Below are positions 26,403-34,778 of a stretch of DNA of 64,000 nucleotides, piece after piece (the stretch's first letter is position 1; each line of letters opens with the position of its first letter). This stretch comes from CAYVOV01 sp964453525 (GTDB lineage Bacteria; Chloroflexota; Dehalococcoidia; Dehalococcoidales; UBA2162), in assembly GCA_964453525.1 (NCBI GenBank), contig CAYVOV010000013.1, forward strand, positions 40,091 to 104,090, read 5' to 3'. The translations under genes were made by a program, and so were the position numbers. The notes below the pieces were generated by a model that did not search any database, was not told where the DNA came from, and saw only the letters and a program-made list of their open reading frames with translations.

Positions 26403-26792
26403 ATGGACAGTAATCATTTAGGTGGAATAATTAAACAGCAGAGGATTGCGCTGTCGCTGACACTCCAGGAACTGTCATCCAGAACAGGTGTATCAGCATC
26501 CCACCTCGGCCGTATTGAGAGAGGAGAACGTTTCCCTTCAGCCCACATTCTGCAGAAAATTGCCAGGCATTTGAACTTTGAAGAGGATGAACTATTCACT
26601 CTGGCCGGATATTTGTCCCCTCAGTCCACAATGATAGCCGAAAAAAGCCCGATTTACGGCAGTGAGCGGCTGGACCCGTATGTAGCCAGGGTACTCGCCC
26701 AGGAGACGGTTGAGACGCAGCGTGCCGTAATCGGTATCCTGGCAATTTTAAAGAGTATTGCCCGGAGCGCAGAGAAAGAAGACCGAAAATAG
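26403..26792 (+). CDS. XRE-family transcriptional regulator
   Basis: A 129-residue protein with an N-terminal helix-turn-helix (LTLQELSSRTGVSASHLGRIERG, residues about 17-39) and a short C-terminal part. The ATG at 26403 was chosen because the promoter -10 box ends at 26396, so a transcript would start at or near the codon (leaderless); the longer frame to 26313 would begin upstream of the promoter. The palindromes over the promoter suggest autorepression (inference). A strong terminator follows the stop at once. Confidence 0.88.
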   Translation: MDSNHLGGIIKQQRIALSLTLQELSSRTGVSASHLGRIERGERFPSAHILQKIARHLNFEEDELFTLAGYLSPQSTMIAEKSPIYGSERLDPYVARVLAQETVETQRAVIGILAILKSIARSAEKEDRK

Positions 26793-26827
26793 CCAGCTGG
26801 CAAATCTTGCCAGCTGGACTTTTTTTG
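26793..26827 (+). terminator. Intrinsic terminator after the XRE gene
   Basis: A perfect 11-bp stem CCAGCTGGCAA/TTGCCAGCTGG with the three-base loop ATC, followed by ACTTTTTTTG. It starts directly after the TAG stop. Confidence 0.92.
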
Positions 26828-26860
26828 CCCGTTTTTACAAAAATAAGCCGCCATCACCTG

Positions 26861-26890
26861 TTGTGATGTAGTTGTAAAGTTATATATAAT
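26861..26890 (+). promoter_or_regulatory. Promoter of the two-component operon
   Basis: TTGTGA (26861-26866), an 18-base spacer, then TATAAT (26885-26890). The ATG of the kinase is seven bases after the -10, so this is another near-leaderless transcript. Confidence 0.65.
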
Positions 26891-26897
26891 AGAGGGG

Positions 26898-27647
26898 ATG
26901 AAAGACCAGGAAAAGGACAGACTGGATTTCGTTGATGCCGTTGTTCACGAGTTGAAAACTTCCGTGACCGCTATTATTGTTTCAGTAGAACTCCTTGGTG
27001 CTGAGCTCCGGCCGGATGAGAAAAGCGTGCTGGGGAGGCTTATCCAGAGCATAACAAGAAATGCTCACAGTATTGACGAGAGACTCTCCCTCCTTTCAGA
27101 AACAGGCGAAATGCTTTCGGATAATGCCCACTTTAAGCCGGAGCCTATTAGAATGAAGGAAATTATCCAGAACGTAGCATCTCAACTGTATCCTGCTGTC
27201 CAGAGTAAAAGACAGTCCCTGACACTGGAAGTGCCCGAATCCATACCCGATGCCAGAGCGGACAGACAGTATCTTGAACAGATTCTAATTACTCTGATGA
27301 CGAATGCAAGCAAGTTTACTCCGGAGGAAGGTAAGATAAAGGTAAATGTCAGCCGGCAAAAGACAAATCTCATCGTGCGGGTAAGCGATACCGGAATTGG
27401 TATCCCGGCTGAGGAGCAGGACCGAATATTTGAGCCTTACTATCAGGTCAATAGTGACAAAAATAGCCGGAAGGATTACACTGGCAGAGAGAGAAGACAG
27501 GGAAGCGGCGGGCTCGGTCTGGCTATAGCTAAATTCCTTGTCGAGCTCCACAGAGGTAAAATCTGGCTGGAAAGTGAAGTCGGGCAGGGCAGTAGTTTTT
27601 TCTTCTCCCTACCGACGGTGGCAGCAATTGAAAGTAGTAGTAATTGA
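26898..27647 (+). CDS. Soluble sensor histidine kinase
   Basis: A 249-residue kinase made of only the HisKA and HATPase domains. The H-box is VVHELKTSVTAI (phospho-accepting His17), the N-box region is TLMTNASKFTPEEG, G1 is VSDTGIGIPAEE and G2 is GSGGLGLAIAKF. There is no PAS, HAMP or transmembrane segment, so its input must come from a partner protein or an intracellular cue. The response regulator overlaps its 3' end by 20 bases and is likely its partner. Confidence 0.92.
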   Translation: MKDQEKDRLDFVDAVVHELKTSVTAIIVSVELLGAELRPDEKSVLGRLIQSITRNAHSIDERLSLLSETGEMLSDNAHFKPEPIRMKEIIQNVASQLYPAVQSKRQSLTLEVPESIPDARADRQYLEQILITLMTNASKFTPEEGKIKVNVSRQKTNLIVRVSDTGIGIPAEEQDRIFEPYYQVNSDKNSRKDYTGRERRQGSGGLGLAIAKFLVELHRGKIWLESEVGQGSSFFFSLPTVAAIESSSN

Positions 27648-28320
27648 CGATTCTCCGGAGATAATAGAGGTTGTTTCCCTCTGTTTCCAGCTACGCTGGA
27701 GTGGGGCTGAGCTGATTTCGGCATCAACCGGGACCGAGGGACTTGAGCTTATCGAATCCGAGAGCCCTGATATAGTCATCCTGGATATAGGGCTGCCTGA
27801 TATGGAAGGATTCGAAGTGCTGCGTGAGATACGGCGTTTCTCCCAGGTGCCGGTGATAATGCTGACGGTGAGGAAAGAAGATACCGATGTGGCTAAAGGG
27901 CTTGAAATGGGCGCCGATGACTATATTTCCAAACCTTTCAGCCATATCGAACTAGTAGCACGGGTACAGGCAGTGTTACGCCGTATTCAGGGGACACCGG
28001 TTACTAGCGAGGAGCGCCCCTTCGTCAGTGGTAAAATATGGGTCGATTTTGCCAGAAATGATGTCAAAGTAGATGATAAACCGATCAAGCTCACCACCAC
28101 CGAGTCCAAGCTTCTCCACTTGCTGATTAGGAATGAGGGAAGACTGGTCACCCACGAGAGCCTGCTGACAAGGATATGGGGAGAGAACTATTCGGATGCC
28201 AGAGACCTGCTCCGGGTACATATTCAGCACCTGAGGCAAAAACTCGGTGACAGCGTTGACTCGCCTACCATTATCGTCACCGAGCACGGCATGGGCTACA
28301 AGTTCGTAAGTAAGCCGTGA
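27628..28320 (+). CDS. OmpR/PhoB-type response regulator
   Basis: A 230-residue response regulator. The receiver domain has DD at residues 7-8, the phospho-acceptor Asp53 in VILDIGLPD and Lys in ISKPFS. The C-terminal winged helix (LTRIWGENY...LLRVHIQHLRQKLG) is of the OmpR class. The start TTG at 27628 gives the normal N-terminus; the frame upstream of it runs through the kinase gene and would add about 30 non-homologous residues. Targets are unknown. The adjacent, convergent capsid operon ends 10 bases past its stop but is not obviously a target. Confidence 0.88.
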   Translation: MKVVVIDDSPEIIEVVSLCFQLRWSGAELISASTGTEGLELIESESPDIVILDIGLPDMEGFEVLREIRRFSQVPVIMLTVRKEDTDVAKGLEMGADDYISKPFSHIELVARVQAVLRRIQGTPVTSEERPFVSGKIWVDFARNDVKVDDKPIKLTTTESKLLHLLIRNEGRLVTHESLLTRIWGENYSDARDLLRVHIQHLRQKLGDSVDSPTIIVTEHGMGYKFVSKP

Positions 28321-28330
28321 CATTACTGAA

Positions 28331-28543
28331 TTATGTATAAGCAGCCACCACCACCGCCTCCCTGGCGTTGTGCTCATCAAATAAAATGACAGCTACTTTC
28401 CTGCCGGCGGTCATCTCTGATGCTGGTATATTCCGGGCTACAGAAACACCTTCGAGATAGACCTTATAGCTGCTGGCAAGCTGAACGGTGGCGGTATAGT
28501 CACCGGAATTGAAACTCTTCAGTACGCCTTTCCTCAAGCTCAT
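28331..28543 (-). CDS. Small phage-type structural protein (baseplate/spike-like)
   Basis: A 70-residue protein with a beta-rich pattern (GDYTATVQLASSYKVYLEGV, then AVILFDEHNAREAVVVA) like small OB-fold or spike proteins at the end of phage tail modules. The function is inferred only from this look and from position: it is the last gene of the minus-strand capsid operon. It is separated from the previous member by about 300 bases that hold two palindromic repeats. The start is ATG at 28543 with GAGGA upstream. Confidence 0.5.
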   Translation of the reverse strand: MSLRKGVLKSFNSGDYTATVQLASSYKVYLEGVSVARNIPASEMTAGRKVAVILFDEHNAREAVVVAAYT

Positions 28544-28586
28544 TTTGTACTCGGTCCTCCTCTGTGGCTCATGTATTCTTATATAA

Positions 28587-28634
28587 CCCCATCCCCCTGT
28601 ATCCCCCTTCCCCTTGAAAAGGGGAAGGGGGAAG
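28587..28634. repeat. ATCCCCC-type palindrome, copy with 13-bp stem
   Basis: CCCCCTTCCCCTT (28603-28615) pairs perfectly with AAGGGGAAGGGGG (28619-28631) around GAA. It belongs to the same C/G-run family as the elements near 16.6, 21.6 and 39.7 kb and interrupts the capsid operon before its last gene. Confidence 0.65.
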
Positions 28635-28741
28635 TGTTTTTAGTGAAGATGGGTTTTGCCCCTCTTCACACCCTATGTATATCATTCCTTGAGATTCCTT
28701 TTTTACTTCGCCTTTTGTGAGAAGGAGACTGAGAGGGGTCA

Positions 28742-28790
28742 AAAATCCCCCTCATTTCCCATTTTACAAAGGGGAAAAGCCTTTATTCTC
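28742..28790. repeat. ATCCCCC-type palindrome, further copy
   Basis: AAAAATCCCCCTCATTTCCC is followed by ATTTTACAAAGGGGAAAAG. It is related to the 16621, 16969 and 39655 copies. Confidence 0.6.
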
Positions 28791-28849
28791 TTCTATACCC
28801 CCTGTTTAATTAGGAAGCGAGTTGGGTGTTTAGTTTGTTTAACCTGTTA

Positions 28850-30841
28850 CTATACCGCTCCCAGAGACAGTCTCTGCTCATAGACTCCACGTTTGGGTTC
28901 ATAAGTCAGGGTTATACCGAGTACCCTTTTCTTTTCAGCATCCAGCCCTGCCCGGCTGTCCGTTATGCTGATGACATCGTATAGCTGCTGGCCGCAGTTT
29001 ACCGGTATGCGGATGACGCCGCCATACGATTCAATCTCTGCTTCTCTCAAATAAGCCTCGCCTCTCTGCTCGGCTTTTTCCACCGTATCTATATTTCTAT
29101 CTTCAAGCTGTTCCAACCGGTCATAGAGCCCTGCTATCTGGCTCCAGGAGAAAGAATCAACCACTATTGGTTCGTCGCTGCCGGAGTCATAACCCTCGAC
29201 CTGGATCCGGTTGAGACTCCAGGCTCCTTTAAGATATCTGCCTTCAATTATCGGATGGCTCTGCCCGTAGGAATAAACTGAATTATCGGAAGACAGCGGG
29301 TTTACCAGGCAGGCTTTATTTCCCTCGACAAACAGTACATCGGGGACAAAAGATAGCAATCTTCTAATTATAGCATCGCCCCGGTTATTCAGCAGGACTG
29401 TGAAATCAGGATAATAGCCGGTAATAACAGATGATTGGGATTCCACCTCTGTCTTCAAGCCGGTCCTGGCAAGGAGCAACTCGAGCATCTGCCTGACATT
29501 CATTTCATCCGAGGTCTTATTCCAGCGGAATTGGTGCCTGGCTTTCCAGCCTTCAATCCGTCCCCACCCATCGAGAGCGTGGAGGAAAAGGCTGGATCTG
29601 CCTCCCGAGCTACTGTGTTCACAGGCTTCAAGGGCAAAAGTCTGACCTGAGCTGACTTCATTTCCTGCAGAAGTAACATAGCCCGGGCTAACGTCTATCT
29701 GGCAGCCTATGGCCAGTGGCGGTGGTAACGAACTGTAGCTACCATCATCATTTCTAAGCTCAATTGTCAGTCTTCCCCGGCCGGGCCCTGTCTCCTGCTT
29801 GAGAGATATAACATCGGCGGATAAATCAAGACTATCCTCATTAAAACCGGCACGCCAGACACCGAAAGGCGTTGACAGCCAGCAATAATCACCATAATGG
29901 GCGATTGCCAGGCCATACTCACTGGACAGGTCAAAGGGAGCTGGCTCACGCCACTGGTTATCAATAAAATCGGCATCAGGAATGGAATGAGACCAGAAAG
30001 GGCGGTTATAGGCTTCAGTTCCGGTAAATTTTTCTATGTAGAAGCACCTGTATACATCCGGTTTATCCAGAGATACTCCCTGGTACTCAAAAGCGCCGTC
30101 TGAAGGAGCTGAAGCGAGCTCTGTTAGTTCCGACCAATCGCCGGAGGTAACCTCGCCGCCATCACCGTAAATTAGACTCCACAGCTTAAAATTGTCGGCT
30201 GAGTCCTCACCGGTGATAATGAGATTCCAGTCGGCGTCATAGACGGTGGCAACGCCTGAAAGGTCGCCGGTAGTCTTATCCCAGGCAGCTTTTGATTGCC
30301 AGCTATCGCTAACGCGTTTCTTTACATAGAGATTTGCGCCATCGGCAAAGAAAATGGCTAAATCACCGTTAGGTTTATAAGCAGCCGCCAGACCGTTAAC
30401 GTCGGTGGTGGGAGAATAGTCTATAAGCTCAGGGCTACCCCAGCTGGCGCCGTAATCGGTGCTCTTGATACGTCTGATTTCCCGGCTTGTATTTATCCAG
30501 AAAATAGAGACCTCTGCTCCGGATGAAGCTGCCGCAACAGCCAGGCAGTTATACTGGTTCGTATAAGTCCAGTTACTGAAATCGGATGCAGGACCAGGAT
30601 TGGTTACCCGCTGTCTGTAGAGCTTTCTACCGTCGGCAGGAGGAGTGAGCCTGACCCTGATTAGTGAACCATCACCGGGCATGGTAAGTGCGTTAAAGCA
30701 GTCATCTTCACTGCCGGTATATAGTCTTTCCCAGTCAAGTCTGACCACGCCGGCAATCCTGTTTTTAGCTTCCACTTTCAGGTATGGAATGCGGCTGTCT
30801 TTTTGCTGGGCGGCGAGTAATGTTGAAGTCAGTTCTCTCAT
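28850..30841 (-). CDS. Large virion protein: sialidase-type propeller plus baseplate-hub-like region
   Basis: A 663-residue protein. The N-terminal 300 or so residues contain an Asp-box-like motif (STDYGASWG) and repeated beta-rich blades (FFADGANLYVKKR; VATVYDADWNLIITG), suggesting a beta-propeller. The second half (LTIELRNDDGSYSSLPPPLAIG, RRLLSFVPDVLFVEGNKACLV) resembles tail/baseplate hub proteins. It is probably an adsorption or tail-tip component. It is part of the capsid operon. The closest family is unknown and the assignment is by inspection. Confidence 0.6.
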   Translation of the reverse strand: MRELTSTLLAAQQKDSRIPYLKVEAKNRIAGVVRLDWERLYTGSEDDCFNALTMPGDGSLIRVRLTPPADGRKLYRQRVTNPGPASDFSNWTYTNQYNCLAVAAASSGAEVSIFWINTSREIRRIKSTDYGASWGSPELIDYSPTTDVNGLAAAYKPNGDLAIFFADGANLYVKKRVSDSWQSKAAWDKTTGDLSGVATVYDADWNLIITGEDSADNFKLWSLIYGDGGEVTSGDWSELTELASAPSDGAFEYQGVSLDKPDVYRCFYIEKFTGTEAYNRPFWSHSIPDADFIDNQWREPAPFDLSSEYGLAIAHYGDYCWLSTPFGVWRAGFNEDSLDLSADVISLKQETGPGRGRLTIELRNDDGSYSSLPPPLAIGCQIDVSPGYVTSAGNEVSSGQTFALEACEHSSSGGRSSLFLHALDGWGRIEGWKARHQFRWNKTSDEMNVRQMLELLLARTGLKTEVESQSSVITGYYPDFTVLLNNRGDAIIRRLLSFVPDVLFVEGNKACLVNPLSSDNSVYSYGQSHPIIEGRYLKGAWSLNRIQVEGYDSGSDEPIVVDSFSWSQIAGLYDRLEQLEDRNIDTVEKAEQRGEAYLREAEIESYGGVIRIPVNCGQQLYDVISITDSRAGLDAEKKRVLGITLTYEPKRGVYEQRLSLGAV

Positions 30842-30866
30842 TTTGTATAACCCTGTCCCCTTTGCA

Positions 30867-30950
30867 GTAAAATCCTGAGTTCAAATTTCTAAATCCTAAA
30901 GATATTCAGGTCTTGTTTATTCAGGATTTAGTGTTTAGAGTTTGGAATTT
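30867..30950. repeat. Dispersed AT-rich repeat, copy 2
   Basis: It begins GTAAAATCCT and contains CAAATTTCTAAATCCTAAA, then AGGATTTAGTGTTTAGAG and TTGGAATTT. It matches the order of motifs in the 13770-13839 copy. It fills the gap between two capsid-operon genes. Confidence 0.6.
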
Positions 30951-30955
30951 CCCGC

Positions 30956-31588
30956 TTACGGTCCGTAGTCGGTTGATTTGGATACGGGCTGAGAGTACGG
31001 TTTATAGAGAGTGCGGATTCTTATCCTGTTTTTTCTGCCCAGCCTTTTCAGTTCCTGCCTGAAATGACTCAGCTTCTCCCTGCCCCATCTCAAAAATTCT
31101 TCGGGAGTGGGCATACCTCCGACATTCACCCGGTTGACGGCGTATACCGACCACTCAACAGCAGCGTAGCCGCAGGCTCCGGTAGCAATCAGGTCTTCGT
31201 ACATTGACGGAATCGTTGAGGTGGAAACGTCCAGAGTATGGATTTTGCCATAGTAGATATTGGCATTAGAGCCGTCAGGGACTTCATCGCCGAGGAGCGT
31301 CAGGGTATCAGCCCAGAGACTGAAACGCTGGTATCTTCTGGGAAACTCATCCGCCGGATATTCCACAGCTTCAACCATAATTCGGTCAGTTATTGTGGAT
31401 ATATCAATCTCTCTGGAGCCTGAGGTAGTGGCTTTAACGGTCTTTTGCTCTCTGGGAATAGCCTCGGAGAAGTCATTAACGGCGTGAGCGATATGCCGGT
31501 TAAGCTCATCATCTGTCCAGCGATAGTTATTTGAATCCTCGTCGTGGAGGTCACGTCTGACTATTGTCCTCATATCTGTCAGGTTCAT
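30956..31588 (-). CDS. Putative head-tail adaptor/connector protein
   Basis: A 210-residue protein that is mostly helical at the start (MRTIVRRDLHDEDSNNYRWTDDELNRHIAHAVNDF), a layout seen in phage head-tail connector proteins that sit under the portal. The C-terminus is basic (RRLGRKNRIRIR-like). It lies in the middle of the capsid operon. The assignment is by architecture and context, and a tail completion role is the alternative. Confidence 0.5.
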   Translation of the reverse strand: MNLTDMRTIVRRDLHDEDSNNYRWTDDELNRHIAHAVNDFSEAIPREQKTVKATTSGSREIDISTITDRIMVEAVEYPADEFPRRYQRFSLWADTLTLLGDEVPDGSNANIYYGKIHTLDVSTSTIPSMYEDLIATGACGYAAVEWSVYAVNRVNVGGMPTPEEFLRWGREKLSHFRQELKRLGRKNRIRIRTLYKPYSQPVSKSTDYGP

Positions 31589-31598
31589 ATCTGTCTCC

Positions 31599-31811
31599 TT
31601 ATAGTTTCCTTATTTCCACTCTCTCGAGTCTCTCACAGGGCAGGCTTTCGTCGTGACGGCAAAGCTCAAGGTCAAGGAAGGCAATCTCTTCATTAACCTC
31701 ACCCTCATTAATGCTGACTGCCTTATCCGTCAGTGTTTTGGCGTAGTCAATGAGAGACCGGGCATCGGCTTCTTCAGTAAAAGACAAATCAATTCTTGCT
31801 CTGTATTTCAT
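31599..31811 (-). CDS. Small capsid-operon protein, unknown function
   Basis: A 70-residue acidic protein from the ATG at 31811 (MKYRARIDLSFTEEADARSLIDYA); a longer upstream frame would run into the 409-residue gene, whose stop begins at 31813, so the two are tightly coupled. It is alpha/beta in pattern, without a known motif. It is 10 bases upstream of the connector-like gene. A structural or chaperone role is inferred from position only. Confidence 0.55.
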   Translation of the reverse strand: MKYRARIDLSFTEEADARSLIDYAKTLTDKAVSINEGEVNEEIAFLDLELCRHDESLPCERLERVEIRKL

Positions 31812-31812
31812 T

Positions 31813-33042
31813 CTATTTACTCCACCATCCTCTCTTTGCAGTACCGCCACCGCCGCTTTCCGTGTACTCAATATGAATTTTGGCACCGTATGTATTGTCC
31901 CCGCTTTCGTAAGGTCTGAATCTATATTGCTTATAAGCGTCTGTATTCGGTCTGGTAATTATATTAACCGCAGTAATATAATAAGCATTAACGACTTCCT
32001 GAAGCGGAGTTATAAGACTTATTGCCGAACCGTACCAACCCGAGCCTCCCGAAGCGACGCTATCTTCTATCCAGGATGAACTAGCGGCTGTTCTGGTTCT
32101 TGACGTTATATTATACACATCACTCGTCAAGGTAGCTGGACTGGCTGCCTTTTCAAAGTGTATATTAAAGTTGGCATCATCTACGGCATCATCGTAAACG
32201 TATCCTTCATGGTAGCAAACGTCTATTGTGCTACCCTGAGCGATTGAAATACCATCCCATCTTGTACTACCCCAATATCTATAAGCACTCGTTGTGTATG
32301 ACTCATGGCGTATATATGTGGCACCATCTACGTACATTACGCCATTACTTTCCCTTTCATAGCCATCGTCAGTGCCAGTTCCAACCTGCTCGTCAATACT
32401 GGTATTTTGTAACAGAACAGGGAACTTCAAGCCCGTCAGGTCAAATCCAAGCTCGAGTTGCCCGTTTTTGAAAGTCCAGTCAAGCCACCTTTCCTCTGCG
32501 TCTACCTTACTATCTATTAGTCTTGGCCTGGGAATGCCCAGACCCCTCTTTTCTAAAAGCAGCTCATTGATGTCCAGACCGGCAGTTTCGGCATCAAAGA
32601 TGAATCTCTCCTCAAACTCTCCCGTCGGAGCCTCTTTGAACAATACGGAGAAAGTCATGCCTGTATTGGTAAAGCCGACTATGATGTCGGCCCACTCAGC
32701 GTAGGTCATAACTATCTGATTAGGCAGCAATTGCCCGTCCAGCTTGGCAGGAGTAGACCTTACATTCTTGGCGAGTGGAGCCAGAAGCGAGGAGGTTGGC
32801 AGTCTGAAATACCTGGACCTCTCGTTCCTATCAGGACAGAATAATCTCGTACCGTCATCTTTTAATTCGGCGTAGTACGGAGCACCCTCAACATGCCACC
32901 CATCATTGTCTCTAACAAGCCCGGGTTTAATATCATGCCAGACCTGCCCATCCTCGGACATCTGAACAGCTCCAATGAAGGCATCAATGGCATACCTGTT
33001 CCCGCCTGAGCTGATTGTCTTACTGTTTCTCAGTTCTAACAT
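31813..33042 (-). CDS. Virion-associated beta-rich protein, unknown family
   Basis: A 409-residue protein, rich in Tyr, Thr and Gly, with a likely globular N-terminal region (VQMSEDGQVWHDIKPGLVRD) and a C-terminal beta-rich part ending in GGGGTAKRGWWSK. Such make-up fits a fibre or tail-decoration protein. It sits in the capsid operon 14 bases downstream of the 113-residue gene. No catalytic motif is seen. Confidence 0.55.
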   Translation of the reverse strand: MLELRNSKTISSGGNRYAIDAFIGAVQMSEDGQVWHDIKPGLVRDNDGWHVEGAPYYAELKDDGTRLFCPDRNERSRYFRLPTSSLLAPLAKNVRSTPAKLDGQLLPNQIVMTYAEWADIIVGFTNTGMTFSVLFKEAPTGEFEERFIFDAETAGLDINELLLEKRGLGIPRPRLIDSKVDAEERWLDWTFKNGQLELGFDLTGLKFPVLLQNTSIDEQVGTGTDDGYERESNGVMYVDGATYIRHESYTTSAYRYWGSTRWDGISIAQGSTIDVCYHEGYVYDDAVDDANFNIHFEKAASPATLTSDVYNITSRTRTAASSSWIEDSVASGGSGWYGSAISLITPLQEVVNAYYITAVNIITRPNTDAYKQYRFRPYESGDNTYGAKIHIEYTESGGGGTAKRGWWSK

Positions 33043-33056
33043 TATTCACCAGCAGT

Positions 33057-33398
33057 TTATGTATATCCAACTGTCACCTTACACGTCCCCGTGGAGACAT
33101 CGAGGTAAATCCCGGTTGAAAACTTTATCGGCGGGTCAAAGATAAAGTGACCGTAACCGTCAGCGGGCAGGTTAATACTCCACAAATCACTGCCGCTATT
33201 ATCGGTGCTGTCATTTAGACCTATTTCCAGGGCAGCTGTATCGGATACGCTAAGCCAGTAGACATATCCGCCGCCGGACTTAATCAAGGTATCCCCGGAT
33301 ATTACTCCACTATTTTTTAAATCCTGATTCTTGCCCCGTATAACGGTAAGGGCATCCTCGGGGCTACGAGAAATCAGGTCTTGAAAACTCAAAGCCAT
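33057..33398 (-). CDS. Small virion-like protein, unknown family
   Basis: A 113-residue protein with a helical N-terminus (SFQDLISRSPEDALTVIRG) and a beta-rich remainder (LPADGYGHFIFDPPIKFSTGIYLDVSTG). The second part resembles small capsid-decoration or fibre-knob domains. It is placed in the capsid operon between the LamG-like gene and the 409-residue gene. The start is ATG at 33398. Confidence 0.5.
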   Translation of the reverse strand: MALSFQDLISRSPEDALTVIRGKNQDLKNSGVISGDTLIKSGGGYVYWLSVSDTAALEIGLNDSTDNSGSDLWSINLPADGYGHFIFDPPIKFSTGIYLDVSTGTCKVTVGYT

Positions 33399-33420
33399 AT
33401 CGACCTCCTGATTGAATACT

Positions 33421-34116
33421 TCATTGATACCTCCACCTGGTAGTCAGATATATGTTCTGGATTTCTTGAGGGGGTAAAGCTCGGTTGTATATAAGAACAT
33501 CACCAATGGTTCCGTTAAATGGACCTTGAGATGGATTGCCACTATATGACAATTTGCCAATGAAACCGTTGTCGATGCCAGTTGCATCAGAAAACCATGC
33601 CGTCTTATCTGTTATAATTTCAAAGGTCTGTGATGGCGGAATGCCATCAACATATATCTTTGCCTGTGTTGAATCTTGAACCAAACCAATGAAATAAAAA
33701 TTCTTATCACTGAAAGCTGCTGAGTCCATAACTAATAGCCATCTGGATGCTCCGCCAACTTTACACGCAGATTCCAATATGGATGTAGTTTTCAGTGAAA
33801 GATAGATAAATTCCTGTGAATCACTATCCCCGAAGGCTATTATTTTATTGTCAGGAGTAGGTGAGGCATCTACTGGACTGAACCAGATGAGGATAGTTCC
33901 CTCGGTATTTGACGCAAGAGCGGACAATGCATTTGTTATATCAACATTATCGTCGGTGCCATCAAAATACATACCATCGGGTCTCCACGAAGCACCGGTA
34001 ACTGTACACAGGTGCCCGTAGGCATCTCTTGACCTGAAGGAACCACCATCCAGCTCAGATAATGGCAGGTAAAGTACCAGGCTGGGATCAAAGGTAAAAT
34101 CCAATTTACACCTCAC
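33421..34116 (-). CDS. LamG/concanavalin-like lectin domain protein of the capsid operon
   Basis: A 231-residue protein with a jelly-roll lectin pattern: LVLYLPLSELDGGSFRSRD, GMYFDGTDDNVDI, and FIGKLSYSGNPSQGPFNGTI followed by DVLIYNRALPPQEI, the typical end of LamG domains. It could bind a surface sugar, as in phage tail fibres. It uses GTG at 34116 and overlaps the preceding gene by four bases, so it is coupled to it. Confidence 0.7.
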   Translation of the reverse strand: MRCKLDFTFDPSLVLYLPLSELDGGSFRSRDAYGHLCTVTGASWRPDGMYFDGTDDNVDITNALSALASNTEGTILIWFSPVDASPTPDNKIIAFGDSDSQEFIYLSLKTTSILESACKVGGASRWLLVMDSAAFSDKNFYFIGLVQDSTQAKIYVDGIPPSQTFEIITDKTAWFSDATGIDNGFIGKLSYSGNPSQGPFNGTIGDVLIYNRALPPQEIQNIYLTTRWRYQ

Positions 34117-34577
34117 GAGGCAGAATAGACCACCTTAACGTAACTTGAGCTCTTTGTCTTACCTATGGCATTTTCACCTCCGGCTCCACCGGACTTGACT
34201 GCCAGCCGTACATCAAAAGGCACCGCATTGAAGTTTGCCGCAGGCTTAAAACGTCCGCTATAGGTATATTCACTGTAAGCTGAGGCATCGGCTGGATAGG
34301 TTACTTCACTGTGCAGGTCAACCCAGGTGCCGCCTTTATTACGAGCTTGCCACTTAAAGAGTATGGACTCGGTAGCGCCGCTGGACTTCACTGCGCAGGT
34401 AAGACCGAACTCAAACTCGATTACCGTTCCCAGCGCCGGCGGATTAATATTGACCTCTTCAACCGTTTCATAGTCGTCAGTAGAGGTGGTCTTCTCCGCA
34501 CTCCACTGGATTCCATCTGAAGTCAGGTCGCCCTTGCCAAAAGGATGTTCTACGTGTTCTACCACAGTAAGTGCCAT
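34113..34577 (-). CDS. Capsid-operon protein of unknown function (decoration or tail-type)
   Basis: A 154-residue, beta-rich protein (VVEHVEHPFGKGDLTSDGIQW; VEFEFGLTCAVKSSG-like strands; SYVKVVYSAS at the end). It is the first gene after the capsid gene, separated by a 200-base segment of hairpins. Its position suggests a capsid decoration or head-completion protein. The start is ATG at 34577 with GAAGGAGG upstream, a strong ribosome site. Confidence 0.5.
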   Translation of the reverse strand: MALTVVEHVEHPFGKGDLTSDGIQWSAEKTTSTDDYETVEEVNINPPALGTVIEFEFGLTCAVKSSGATESILFKWQARNKGGTWVDLHSEVTYPADASAYSEYTYSGRFKPAANFNAVPFDVRLAVKSGGAGGENAIGKTKSSSYVKVVYSAS

Positions 34578-34744
34578 AATTTGCCTCCTTCGGGGAGGAG
34601 TTGCCCCCTCCCCGGATTTTGTTACTATCTATGTCCCGCATCACCCCGCAGCAAACTGCGGAGAACCGCTTGCTGGGGTTCCAAGAGGGTGCAGCATCCC
34701 CTTGGTCAAAGGCTGGACCAGTACCCCGTCTGCGGAGTGGGACC

Positions 34745-34778
34745 CCCCACAAAATCTTCGATTTTGTGGGGTTTATTT
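34745..34778. promoter_or_regulatory. Strong hairpin directly after the capsid gene
   Basis: A perfect 12-bp stem CCCCACAAAATC/GATTTTGTGGGG with loop TTC. The T-rich tail lies on the plus side, so it is not a normal minus-strand terminator. It and the GGGGAGG/CCTCCCC hairpin at about 34595-34617 could set the ratio of capsid protein to downstream proteins. Confidence 0.6.
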
